A stretch of DNA of 64,000 bases, taken from the NCBI GenBank assembly GCA_942159475.1, contig OW804102.1:29456873-29520872 (forward strand), given 5' to 3'. The position numbers and the translations under genes were made by a program. Below, piece after piece: positions 44,203 to 55,418 of this stretch (position 1 is its first letter; the number at the start of each line of letters is the position of its first letter). This DNA comes from Sthenelais limicola. Its lineage: Eukaryota; Annelida; Polychaeta; Phyllodocida; Sigalionidae. The notes under the pieces were generated by a model. The model ran no database searches. It was given only the letters and a program-made list of their open reading frames with translations, and was not told the origin of the DNA.

Positions 44203-45250
44203 GGGTGTATGTTTATTTTAGCTTCTTGTAGAAACTGGAACGATGGAGGGTTCACACTGATCGAGATACATATGAAAGCTGGACAAATGCCGAATTTATT
44301 ACACAGAGGAATGACCATAATTTAATTTCTGAAACGGTAGATCGACCTGATTTATCCTCAACCTTAGCACTAGGAGGTTTCAGGCGACAAGACTATTAAT
44401 GAACTAGAATGCTTTATCAAGGCACGTGTAACTAAAGTCACATGTCTCTAAAATTTAATATTTCCTATTTGACTCCTGAGCCTACGCCACTGGGAATATT
44501 GCATTCTTTGCCACCGGGTCAGTTACAAACTAATCCTGTATTCATATATCCACTTGTTTTACATGATATAGAAACATAACAGTTATTTACGATAATTTAT
44601 TTAGACTTCATACAATTTGATAGTTGATGAGCATAAATTAGAAGAACCGATGACAATGTCCCGACTACTTCTGTAAATGTAGCCAAATAATTCCGTTGTT
44701 TTATGGATTTTATCTGGAATAATACATCTTAGATTAGTTGTGTTACAGGCATAACCCACTTATCACGAAAAAGCATATGGTGTCCAAGTCACAAAATATT
44801 GAAAGTTCATAATATTTCTTCTTATAATACTTTTTTTATACTTTACCTCATGTACATGCTACTGAAAACTGGTGTCAGTTTTGAAATCTGCCACCATGTT
44901 TATTTGTATTTGTGTCATTATTGTTATTGCTTAATATTGTTACAGATCTTAACGGATTAAATGATCACTTTTCCATCTTTGCAGCTTTAGCTACACTCTC
45001 TTCTCTATAGAATGTTAACAGACGATGTCCCCTGGGAAGGCTTCAAAGTAAATGTATAACATTGCTTCCTAAATAAAACAAAAAAGGGTTTTTGAGACTC
45101 GGAAATCGAAATAAATAAATTAGTTGACTCCTGAGCCTGCCACGCCACTGGGAATATTGCATTCCTTGTCACCGTGTCAGTTACACATCGTCCAATATTT
45201 CTGCTCCAGATAAGATGTGCCACACGTATTCCTGTATGCCATGAATCACC
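44203..45250. other. Non-coding; internal direct repeat
   Basis: TGACTCCTGAGCCT...CCACTGGGAATATTGCATTC occurs at about 44471 and again at about 45125, each followed by GTCACCG/GCCACCG and GTCAGTTACA. This is a short dispersed repeat of unknown type. Confidence 0.4.
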
Positions 45251-45580
45251 TTAAAGCTGCTCTAGGGTTAAGCCGATACAAATCTAAATAATTTCTACAT
45301 TTTCTTCCAGTCTTTTCCAACCCATCTAACAATCATTTGTCCGAACTTTTGGCGGATTATGTCTGGTTGTTCTTGCGACAGGGCTTCTATAGCACCTATA
45401 TTTGTATTCGGAGGACTCTCCCTATGATGATTTCAGCTATTATCGCTCACCGACGGATTTATTTGATCAAGCGATTCTATTTCAATTCTTGGATAAACAT
45501 ATATAATTATAATAGCAGCAGAATATTGATAGATTCAGCCGTATAAGTTATGATACGAGACGCATTGGCAAGATTGTCAC
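45251..45580 (+). mobile_element. R4 family MITE-like element
   Basis: Starts TTAAAGCTGCTCTAGGG and carries ATGATTTCAGCTATTATCGC followed by TCACCGACGG, then the GCAGAATATTGATAGATTCA block. The right end is worn. Confidence 0.65.
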
Positions 45581-45874
45581 GGTCATACTAGCTTTAACGC
45601 ATTCATACATACTGAAAACCATGCACTACAATTATCCAAGCAATGTCAGGAAAATCCCATCTTGTTTTTATGAAATAGTTTGTTTTGAAGATGAAGTGTA
45701 TTCTGAGTGTATTCCATGTTTTGTAAGAGAAGGCCAAGGAAACATGACACTGAAATATGGAGCAAGTTTAGTATTTTTGTGACAACCTCCCAATTGGAAA
45801 TTTTCTTCTGGGATTACAATATGTTTCTGCCAAGAAAATCGAAAATAATTAAAAAAGGGTTATCGTAGGATGTG

Positions 45875-45945
45875 CCTTAGATATGTATGAGCCCAGATGG
45901 CAGGTATACTTAAATAAAACCCTTTAAAAACCAAAAATACAATAT
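45875..45945 (+). repeat. LINE 3'-end fragment
   Basis: GTATGAGCCCAGATGGCAGG, then TTAAATAAAACCC and an A-rich stretch, similar to the LINE end at about 52330-52375 (GTACGAGCCAAGATGGCAGG, GAATAAATTC). Confidence 0.5.
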
Positions 45946-45979
45946 GTTTCTGCTCCATTGACCAACTCATCAGTCAAAG

Positions 45980-46030
45980 CTGCACCCTCGGCTAACATCG
46001 TTTGTTTCAGGGCTAATCCCCTATTGCTAG
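45980..46030 (+). repeat. R4 terminal fragment
   Basis: CAAAGCTGCACCCTCGGCTA followed by ACATCG matches the R4 left end. Confidence 0.45.
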
Positions 46031-46287
46031 CAAACTATTTAATCTAATTTTGGTCCTGATTCATTTGGCGACAACAATCTCCAAAATTGAATTAATGATA
46101 TCTTTGTTCAAAGTGTAGATTACGCTATTTATGATTTACTGATTTATAACACTGCGGAAATTAAATTCATGTCTAATCTTAGGAAGTCTATCTGATAGCT
46201 CTATGTCCTCCACTCGGTTGCGAACAGAAGCACACACGGTGAACGCCCTTGCGAATGTGATGTTATATCTCCTTGTTTCATATATAA

Positions 46288-46375
46288 TACTAGCAAAGTA
46301 CCCGTCCTTGGGACGGTCCCCCTCTCTCCCTATACCTCCCCCTATCCCTATAATTCTGGAAAGGGGTAACCTCAT
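46288..46375 (+). repeat. R6 repeat start with CT-rich run
   Basis: CTAGCAAAGTACCCGTCCTT, then GGGACGGTCCCC and CT-rich sequence, like 35045-35450 but much shorter. GGGACGGTCCC is itself nearly palindromic. Confidence 0.55.
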
Positions 46376-47637
46376 CCATGATAATCATATAGGTCTTCCA
46401 GGGTGTGTTGCAAACGTATTTAAGCGATTTTGTAAGCGGTTGAGGCTGCATGGTTCTTCACTCTGAAGGTCACTAGGAATAATATTGCTCCTGTTCGCAA
46501 CCTAATGAAGGACCAAGGGCTATGAGGCTCTGTCACTTGCTCCTCCTTAAATACCTATTAAGTGTAAGTGAAGGGTTTAATTCCCGGCAGAACTACAGGA
46601 TTGTGATTAGTGCGTTGGTTGTTTGTCTACCCATTAGTCTACCTGTTGGAGCATTTGGAGCCATCCAAAGCCAGACAATATTGAAATAATGTGTGTAATG
46701 CATGAAAGGGATAGTATTGTTTTGACTAAGCCAATTCAAGATGAAAGATCATGCGATTCTCACAGAATTAATGGAAAAGAGTCCTCTGCAGCACAATATC
46801 GCATGAGAATCGCCTTGGTGGACTAGGCGCTTATATTGGGTTTTCCAACGTTTCGTTAATGGTGGCTTGAAGCTATTAGCGATGACAAAACATATAGCAG
46901 GAGGTCGGTGTTCAGAGATGGAAGGAAGAAGAAAGAAAGGAGAGAGAGAGAGAGAAGAAAGTATGATCAAGCCACTTACCTTATGTCAAAGTCCTAACCT
47001 CAGAGGTCCGTAGTCTATTAGTGTCCTTCATCTAATAAAAAAACGATATATGACTTGATTTTAAATGGCAATTCCAAATTTGCTTGATTGTACTTATGTT
47101 AGGCAACAGTTGGGAACATTTCCTTGAGGAAATGCCTTTGATTATAATTCATATATATCAAACAGAAATGCAGACACGTTTAATATTTTAATGCATTTTC
47201 TCGCCTTATCATTTCTGTCATGTTACTTGACAGTAAAATCCTTTTTACGCCCATCTAATAATACTTGAATTGTACATTTGCCTTAGACACCCGTTCTTCT
47301 CCAACTATTTGAAAAGTTTCTGGACCAATTAAAATTTTCAAAACTTTTAGGTAAGCCCGGACAACTTCTTTTAAAGAATCAACCTAATGACTCAAGGCAT
47401 GTAAAAATTCCTCTTACAATGACAAGTGTTTCTGAAAAAATCATTTGAAAGATGGCAAAGTTTTGAAAGGTCGGAGAATAAATCTGGTCATGAACCGATA
47501 GAGATCCACACACACCCGAACGCTTCTTGATTGATTGAAAACTTGTTATTCTGAGTAATGGATGTCACGCAGAGGTCATGAAGTGTCTAGGCTTTCTCAA
47601 GGTAACAGATATTTCCATAAACTAAGCCCACACACTT
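46376..47637. other. Non-coding; GA-rich run at 46915-46965
   Basis: A purine-rich stretch (GGAGAGAGAGAGAGAGAAGA) is present. No gene seen. Confidence 0.35.
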
Positions 47638-47846
47638 GGGGCCCGTTGTATAACAAGCCCTTACTTAATCCTTCCTTCCTTGCTAGACAGCTGGGAAGAT
47701 ACTTTTAGGGAAGACATTTGCTGTTCAGATAGTTGATGCTAATTTGTATATATATACAGTAGGAATTTCCTACCTATAATAAGCAAAGAAAAAATAGCCT
47801 AGCAATGAACGCTACGAGTAAAGTACTTCTTCTGCAACAGGTCCCA
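47638..47846. mobile_element. R2 family element, variant
   Basis: Starts GGGGCCCGTTGTATAACAAG and ends CTTCTGCAACAGGTCCCA. The interior (GCTGGGAAGATACTTTTAGG, TAGGAATTTCCTACC) resembles that at 57545-57700. Confidence 0.55.
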
Positions 47847-49261
47847 GGGTTCGCAAGATGGAACACTTTCATATGAAAATTCGTAGTGGTTGGCTCAAGG
47901 ATTGAATGACATTAGTTGCCTGTCTGGTTATTGATTGATAGCAGTATCTCAAACCATCCAGGCGAGTTGTCTAATTACAAACTATCCATAACTGCTGTAT
48001 CAAATTAAAGTTGCTGTCAGCAAAGGTAACATGATTCCGCAACTATTCATGGAGCACAATTATATAGAAACATCGCCAAGATGGTAGAACAATCCATATT
48101 ACAGGTTCACACGAGGTATACTGTGTTGGGCCTTAGGAGGAAAGTATGGATAATAAACCTGATATAGTGATTTGGGTCATAGTACATGGCCCTGAGCCAC
48201 AAAGTGTCCCTCTATGTATATAGCCCTCCCATGCTGATATAAAGCCTCCTCCAACATGGGGCCGATTGCACTATACACGGTAATATTGAGAGCCCCTTAG
48301 TACCATCGTAAATTTATGACTACAAGGGCTTTTTGAACCGAGGTTTTGGTGCATAAACTCATGTATTTGATAGTCAGAGACCACATGGCTCCCGTTGAAT
48401 AAATTGAAAACCACTGAAAGACGTCACATAGTGAGACAGGCCTGTGTTTGATATCTAACACGGCGTGTGTTAGTGAACCTAATGACAGTTGTAACCAAAT
48501 AACGCAACGAAATATTTTAACACAGTGCGAGTTAAGGGCCATAATGGAGGTTAACTAACAGGAAACAGGAATAATGAGCACGAGTTACATTTATCGTTAT
48601 CTGACCCATGGCTGAGCTACCATAATGAACGTGTGCTGTGTTAGATATGAAACGGGGGCCAGATATGTAAATTATTAAACATTTTGTCATAAAAGCATGA
48701 AACTGGGAAGAGTTGTAGATCATGGTCCCAGTGGAATAGTATGGCAATGGGGAATCCTAACTCAGAAATCCTAGAAAAGTATGTTTTCTCTTTTGATTCA
48801 TCATCCAAGGGGTCCCTAAATCACGTTGCTGTTGGTCTGAAGTTCCTGACGTTCAGCAATACGAGATATTCAAGATGGCTGCCAATGAACCCCTCAAACA
48901 TGGAAATAGGCATATCTTTGGTTCTATTGTTCAGGTTTTAGATGTCTAAATATATATTTATTTAGCCGAGGAACTCGATGAAGACAGTATACATAACTCA
49001 TTGGACAAATATGTCTTAGTGAGATTGAGATATTATATGGATGGAAAATAAGAATGAAACAAGTAGAAGGATACAGTAAATAATAGGAGATGCGTGAAAC
49101 AATTTTTTTTTTTACAATTCGACAGTTAGACTTTTGGCCCCAGGCTTATTTTTCGGTTTAAAAAAATAATGTTTAATATGAAGATACACAAATATGTGAA
49201 TATCTAACATGTTTTATAAGAACTACCAAAGACACCTCATGGCTTTAACTATATATATCGG
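47847..49261. other. Non-coding
   Basis: No recognised feature; several 60-80 codon frames lack domains. Confidence 0.35.
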
Positions 49262-49487
49262 CGTGTATGAGTAGTAACCTGGGTAAGACCTTAAAGTGCC
49301 TGGTTCTGGGTAAGACCTTAAAGGGCCTTTCTGTCTCTTTTCTCTGTCTCTCTCTCCCTTCATCTCGATCTCTATTTCCTGGGTATGATCATAAACTGCC
49401 TCCCTCTTCTCAGCTCTCCCGCCCTTGATATAACCATATTAAATGTGTTGATAAGGGCGTAAAGCAACCAATCTCACTCACTCACAT
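49262..49487 (+). repeat. SINE-like dispersed repeat with ACTC tail
   Basis: Same family as 44033-44202, here with an extra upstream direct repeat CTGGGTAAGACCTTAAAG (about 49279 and 49306) and ending GGGCGTAAAGCAACCAATCT, then CACTCACTCAC. Confidence 0.6.
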
Positions 49488-49694
49488 TATTGTTCAACCC
49501 TGTATTTGTTCTCCTGCACAGTAAAACGTATTGCTCTTCAAATTTGCTCTGCAGTGGGTACCAAATCCCAACGAGTGCCTTCAGAGTGGTCTAGAAACAC
49601 AACGGTCGTCACCTCGGCAGCTCCCACCACCAGATAACATGGGGCCACGTTACAGAGAAGAATATATTGAGAAGTGATAGAGGTAAATAAACCT

Positions 49695-50235
49695 TCAAAG
49701 AGCGCAATTCTGTGATGTCCAGCATCAGGAATGAACTTGGATGCAGTGTTCCATTAAAGCTACACCCCCACCCCAATATAATCAAGCATAAAGGAAGAAT
49801 GCTTTACTGGGAACAGTGGGAATTAAGTCAAGGTATCACCGCAGTAGGCGATTTATTTAACGAAAAGGGAAAACCTATGTCTGAAATGAACAAAGAGACA
49901 TTATAACTAACTACACATTGTATCCATCATATTTCCAAAAGACAACAGTTAAAATAGACTATCCCTGCAGAATGTTATCGACAAATTAAAAATATATGAA
50001 AATGCCTCCCTTGATGAGGGGTCTGTCGATGTAACCATTGGGGACAAGACGTTAAATTTAATAGGATTTGTTCAAAACTAATCCATCAACAACTTGTCGC
50101 AAAGAAAAAACCCAAAAGGGAAAAGCTTGATAGGTGTCAACAATTATTAAGATTAACAGATGAAAAGTTTGAACCGGTCGACCGGTCGACTGGAAGATTA
50201 TCATTACCTACAAAGTGTCGATGGAAACAAGAATT
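49695..50235 (+). pseudogene. LINE ORF2 relic, segment 1
   Basis: Part of the region C-terminal to RT in a LINE protein. The open part (49712-49906) reads like the segment with LYWEQW..GI..V.DLF...GKPMS common to this LINE type. Later frames contain KREKLDRCQQLL...DEKFEPVD, corresponding to the start of the LINE copy at 9698. Stops and shifts make it non-functional. The next segment is displaced to 51395 by several insertions. Confidence 0.65.
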
Positions 50236-50559
50236 CATGTCCGTCCTTCATTATCCTACACTTGTTGTTGAGTCCCTATTCCCCAGCATTGGCTTGGGTG
50301 GACTCCCATGCCTTAAGAGTACAGTCCTGAATTCCAGGTGTACTCTTTGGGCATTCTGAGCAGACTCTTTAATGAAAGAGTCCGCTCCTAAGAGTCCTCT
50401 CAGATGCCTGGGCGGACTCTTTCGTTAAAGAGTCCACTCAGGCATCTGTTGGAAATAATTTTGAACTAGGATTGGCCTGGATTCGAACCCAGGACCTCTC
50501 ACATAAGGATAGGCTAGTAAGTAGAGCTGAGAGCTCTACTCACTCAGCCACAGAGGCTC
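50236..50559 (-). mobile_element. tRNA-headed SINE with hairpin-rich body
   Basis: On the minus strand from 50559: GAGCCTCTG, an A box TGGCTGAGTGAG (50550-50539) and a perfect T arm with the B box GGTTCGAATCC (T arm 50493-50476). The acceptor stem cannot close, so this is a SINE head and not a tRNA gene. The body holds three hairpins: 50401-50448 (22-bp arms, two mismatches), 50358-50387 (13-bp arms, one mismatch) and 50315-50347 (9-bp perfect arms). Two share the word GACTCTTT. The 3' boundary is uncertain. It lies between the two LINE segments. Confidence 0.65.
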
Positions 50560-50603
50560 AGATAGGATCTGCTGTGTATAGCATAGTATGATTCCTGAAA
50601 TAG

Positions 50604-50682
50604 AAAATGTGATGTGTCACAGGAAAATGAGTCAAGCGGAGTCCAATGATGGTAAACAGTGGTGAGAAGTATTTAACCAGTT
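50604..50682 (+). repeat. R3 fragment
   Basis: TGATGTGTCACAGGAAAATG, then GTCCAATGATGGTAAACAGT; internally deleted. Confidence 0.6.
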
Positions 50683-50936
50683 GGAATTGTATGTAGTTAT
50701 ATAACTTTATAACTATGGTTATACACTCAGTTAAAAACTGAGGAATAAAAGACCAAATAATTAATCAATAGAAATTTAGAATTTGATTTTGAGTTTATCA
50801 TAAACATATATTATGACATAGCAATATATGGTTCCTGAAATGTTAACAAATTTGAAAAGGGAGTTCAACTGTATACACCTGTCACGTTCACCTGTAACTG
50901 TACAGACCTTGCATTTGTTTCGAAATATTGGCTATA

Positions 50937-51172
50937 GTGTGATTTTCAGAAAATGTACAATTGGCAGCTGTGCACATTTAGTAAATTCTGCTAAATTCTG
51001 CTGCAATTCGGTCAATACTAGGTGAATCTGAGTATATTTGACATTGCATTGATTTTAGCAAGCTGTTTGGTTAGTTTGAGCTGTATTTTGAACTTTATTT
51101 TTGTCTGAAAGTTGGGCTATTTAAGAGGATTGATGAAGGCGAATTGTACATTTTCTGAAAATCTGACCCATA
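50937..51172 (+). mobile_element. R1 family MITE-like element
   Basis: 236 bp. The right end ATTTTCTGAAAATCTGACCC is perfect; the left begins GTGTGATTTTCAGAAAATGT. It lies within the broken LINE region. Confidence 0.85.
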
Positions 51173-51394
51173 AGCCATGTATCAGTGAAAGTGAGGAAAT
51201 GTACATCTCAAAGCAATACTGATCATGGATCGGGTAGTTGTGGTAGGGTGGTTTGGTGGTAGACTCGACTCTGTTCACTTAGTGAATATAATTGTCATTA
51301 AGAGAACAGTGTCTCGTCCTCTATCCTACACATAGAGAATACTACTTGGCACCATCACCTGAAATGAATACCTTAGGAGTATAACTGTGAGAAA

Positions 51395-52375
51395 TATTAA
51401 CAAAATTAATGTTTGCAAAATTAATCTTTTGCAATGGTGCTGATGACATTGTTCATTATTTCGTTGGCTGTAAGAATACAAACCAGATGTGGAAAAGTAT
51501 CTTTCAAGGGATGTATGATAGTGGCTACTTCAATAGCAATGCAGAGGGTGACATAATATTACACAGAGTAAATAACCACATTCATGTTAGACCTATTGAA
51601 ATTATGTTCGGCCTGGAGCTATCTAATTTAAACTAAATTACCGATTGGGTTGTATTAATATTAAAAGCCTTTATACACAGGCAGAAGCTATTTTATGGAG
51701 GAAAATTTGATCCCTTAACAGCAATGTATGAGCTGAGAATGAGGTGCAAGGTATCATCATATACACATGCTATAAAAAGAACTCCTAAAGAAGAACACAA
51801 ATTGTGGAATTGATTCTACAAGGATATCGAGGCATGTATAACCTATTCAAAACAGTAAAACGATTGAGCCTTATTAGGTAAACAATCAAAATGACTCATT
51901 GTCCAAAACAGCTCTAAATAGTTCAAATCCGTAGAGTTTATGAAAAGGTAATATCCCCCCACCCCCTTGAGCTTTTTAACGCTTTACATTTTAACCCTTT
52001 GCTATAGCCCGCAGACACCACTCAGCAGACGATTTCTTGTTCCAATTATATATTGATATATTCCATAATAATATACAGAACTGGACAAAAGCCTATAAAA
52101 ATAGATCTTCCGACGAGCCCGAAACAATAAATAATGATGGATAATTTCAAGCTTACATTTTCACATATTACATTCCATTTAACATGTTATAATACACAAG
52201 TAGTTGTTATATTGTTTCTCTTTACAATTTTGCTATGCGGTATACATTTTAGACTTCACAAGCACTTGATTTCAAATGTTTGTTTATGTTTCCAATATGT
52301 TTCTACCGTTTTGATGTGCTTTTAGCATTGTACGAGCCAAGATGGCAGGATATTCTTGAATAAATTCGGTATGCA
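51395..52375 (+). pseudogene. LINE ORF2 relic, segment 2, and 3' end
   Basis: Contains the C-terminal motif CNGADDIVHYFVGC, then FGLE. An in-frame TAA follows at 51634-51636, after which the same frame goes on (TDWVVLILKAFIHRQKLF, ELRMRCKV) to a TGA at 51811-51813. This matches the end of the LINE at 14673-14924. The 3' end at about 52330-52375 has AATAAA-like GAATAAATTC and an A-rich tail. Confidence 0.75.
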
Positions 52376-52439
52376 AAAACAAAAAAATGCTACATAACCA
52401 CACATTGCAAGAAAGAAAACCTTGCCGAATTCCCTTATA

Positions 52440-52738
52440 CTATGACTTAAAGGCCTAAATCTATCAATGTTATGCTGCTGTTATATCGCTATACAAGAAT
52501 TTGAAGGTGAATCTATCGAGAGAAAACGGCCGCCAATGAGCGATAATTATTGAAATAATCGGTTAATAAGTCCTCCAAATACAAATGAGGACGTTTAGGA
52601 AGCCTTTTAGCCAAGACAACTGAACCAAATCTTCCAGGACTTGGTCAAATGACTTTTAGATGGGTTTGTAAAGAATGAAACAAGTGGAAATTGTTCATTT
52701 CTTGACGGATATTAACTGAGACTGGAGCTTTAAGAGGC
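52440..52738 (-). mobile_element. R4 family MITE-like element
   Basis: AATCTATCAATGTTATGCTG, CGGCCGCCAATGAGCGATAA, GTCCTCCAAATACAAATGAG and a GATATTAACTGAGACTGGAG end; reverse orientation. Confidence 0.68.
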
Positions 52739-53033
52739 ACATCAGGAGGGATATAATTGCAAACCAATTGCTACTGACAGTAGGGAATGAAGCCTTACAA
52801 CTTTAAGGGGAAACGTCTGTCACAATTGGAACAAATGGAAGCATGGCCTCATGATTATTACAAGAGATATTAGGATTGCCTGTTGCAGACAGTTCTCATC
52901 GAGGCTTGTTAATCTTTCTTGGCAAATGGCACTAACATTAAAAACAAATTACATAAATTCCAGTCATTTGGATAATTTTCGAGACAAAACGTCAGCCCCT
53001 TCCTACCAACTTGTCCTGGTGTCAGAAGAGATG
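52739..53033. other. Non-coding
   Basis: No feature recognised. Confidence 0.3.
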
Positions 53034-53402
53034 TGTGATGTGTCACAGATAAATGAGTCATAAGTCGAACAGGTGGATTTTTACATACCATCAGATACCA
53101 TCATGAAAAGATTTGAATAAGTGGATTCCAATGGTGCAAACATTAAAGGAAATCAAAAATGTGTTTCTATATTTTATTAGTTTATTTCATAGTTTGCAAT
53201 AGTGCTGGGTGGAGTTTCCAGTAAAGTAGCGCAAAGATATATTTAATACACTGTCCTGAAATTTGACGCATATATTCTCACAACTGCAGGCGTTAGATAC
53301 CCCAAAACTGTGAACATATATTCTACAAAAACATCCTCTGAAAACACTTTGAAAGGTACCAAAGTATTTGCGATTTATGACTCATTTTGTAATACATCAC
53401 AT
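53034..53402 (+). mobile_element. R3 family MITE-like element
   Basis: TGTGATGTGTCACAGATAAA to GCGATTTATGACTCATTTTG followed by AATACATCACAT, with interior shared with 36738-37147. Confidence 0.75.
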
Positions 53403-54292
53403 ATATAAAGAAAAGCTGATGAGAGCCAGAGCTTGAGTGTATGGCGATCGGTGAAACAGTCCCCATTAGTGAACCGAACCCTGGGTTGAAGTTTGAAGTG
53501 ATGTGACTTAAGGCGGCAACAAAGGCCAGGCTGGCGTAAGCTCCCAGTCATCCAGTCTCCTAATAGTTTGTTCAATTTATTTAATACATTACTTAGCACT
53601 TCAATTTGAAAAAGGAAGGCTCCTATATTGTAGTAAGCAGATTCAATTTACCTTCAATTACCCAAGGGACCTCGGGACTAATAGCTTTATTGCCTGTTCA
53701 GAGAATCTACCCTGTCCATTATCTAATAACATTATAGAATGGTGGGATGGGGGAGGAGAGGGGGGGTATATCCAGTATCCAATATGATACATGCTGTAGT
53801 AATGGGTGGCTTTATTGAGAATTGAACTATTATAAGAAATATAATAGCCTCAATGCACTCAATGCAAGTCCCTAAGGTCCTAGGGACTAGCCCAGTTAGG
53901 GCTTATATTTTGGTTATAATTAAGCCTCAGTACATTATTTCAAACATTATTTTATATTATGCCAATTTGAAATCTCTCAGCATAGAATTACAAAACCAAT
54001 GTAAAAATGATTCGTCAATTCTATGCATAGTCTCCGCTGACCCTAATGCCCCAGTCTTTTGTTCGTGGTGGTGCCCCAACAACGCCTTTTATCATGTTCT
54101 TAGCCAAAGTCGTAAGGTCAGTGAGATTCTGTTATAATTGACAGTCGGTAGCTCCGCCCATTTCATGCACTTTGCTAAATTGGGCTAAATAGGGACCTAA
54201 ACTCTTGGTTTGTATGATTATATTTGGTATTGCATTGGTTAAACCAAATAAATTTCGGTGACTAGCGAGGATCGGTGGAGGAACTGAAATAA
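53403..54292. other. Non-coding; weak R1-like remnant near 54140-54285
   Basis: TTTGCTAAATTGGGCTAAAT and ATATTTGGTATTGCATTGGT hint at a very old R1 interior. Otherwise nothing recognised. Confidence 0.3.
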
Positions 54293-54650
54293 GTGATGTG
54301 CCACAGGAGAATGAATTATAAATCGAAATGGATCTTGAGATTGCATCATATTGAAAAAAGCTTGAGATCAAGCTGATTCCAATGATGGTAAATCTTAGGT
54401 CATCCAATAAGTACTGAATTTTTAAGAAAAATAGTTAATAGTTAAATAGGCTCCTTAAGATAACCTCAGACATGCATAGATATATTCAATACACAGTCAT
54501 GAAATTCGGCACATGTATTCATGCTACCGACAGCGCTACACATGCACATAATGAAAACATTCTGAATATGAGCCAGGAATCTTGAGGGGACACATTTGAA
54601 AAAATATCATTTTTGCGACTTGTGACTAACTTGTCTGCAACACATCAAAT
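54293..54650 (+). mobile_element. R3 family MITE-like element
   Basis: GTGATGTGCCACAGGAGAAT to TTTTGCGACTTGTGACTAAC, then CAACACATCA. The interior has GAGATCAAGCTGATTCCAAT. Confidence 0.72.
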
Positions 54651-54739
54651 ATGGCGTAAATGAGTACATTTTGTAAGATTTCGTTTTTGTGGTAATAACT
54701 GATAATGCAGCTTTAATATAAAAAAGGACTGATACTGAT

Positions 54740-55044
54740 TCTATTCACACCTCAAATAGAGGCATGAACATACCCTGGAACCCCTTCTGTACCCAGCTGG
54801 TACATGTATGTATAGTGTCCGCTCCTGTAACCATGCTTTATGACTGCTTTGTGGCTTGTAGCACCAGCACAAGTGTGTTCTCAATGCCAACACCTGATGG
54901 AGGGGATCCATCATTGCTCCACACTCCCTCCTCCATTCTCCTGGGGAGCGGTTTGTTTAGGAAACCATGAGTAGGCAGGCTGAAGGCATGCCATGTAGGT
55001 ATGGCAGACGCTGCCTTTGTCATGATTGCTAAACCATGTTTCAT
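54740..55044 (-). other. GC-richer stretch, possible decayed exon
   Basis: A minus-strand frame of 68 codons (55044-54838) lies in sequence of balanced composition. No domain is recognised. It resembles 24240-24540 in composition only. Confidence 0.15.
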
Positions 55045-55057
55045 AAGAAGGCCTTAC

Positions 55058-55418
55058 TTAAAGCTGCACTCTCAGTTAACATCGGTAAAAACAAAATATT
55101 TTCTACATTTTATTTTATTCTTTTCCAAACCAACAGTCACGTGAAAGAATCTTTGGAGGATTGTGTTGAGTTGTTTTGCTACAGGGGGTCTAAAATGTCC
55201 TTATTTGTATTTTGGGGACCCGCCTGATTATCTTTCTATGATGACTTCACCTATTATCGCTCATCGATGGCTGTTTTCACTCGCTCAAATCTACTTCATA
55301 TTCTTGTATAAACATATAAAAGCTGCAGAATATTGACAAATTCAGTTCTATAAGTCATTGATTATAAGTGAACATAGTAAGATTGGCTTTGTAAATAAAG
55401 GTGGGAATGCCGCTTTAA
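55058..55418 (+). mobile_element. R4 family MITE-like element, full length
   Basis: 361 bp from TTAAAGCTGCACTCTCAGTT to GGGAATGCCGCTTTAA. The ends are inverted repeats over about 13 bp (TTAAAGC[TG/GG]CA). Both begin with TTAA, which may be the target duplication. Conserved interior: TTATCGCTCATCGATGGC and CAGAATATTGACAAATTCAG. No coding capacity. Confidence 0.75.

Noticed and set aside
50460..50560. Functional tRNA gene
   Set aside because: A box and T arm are good, but the acceptor stem does not pair and the sequence continues into a hairpin body, so it is a SINE head.
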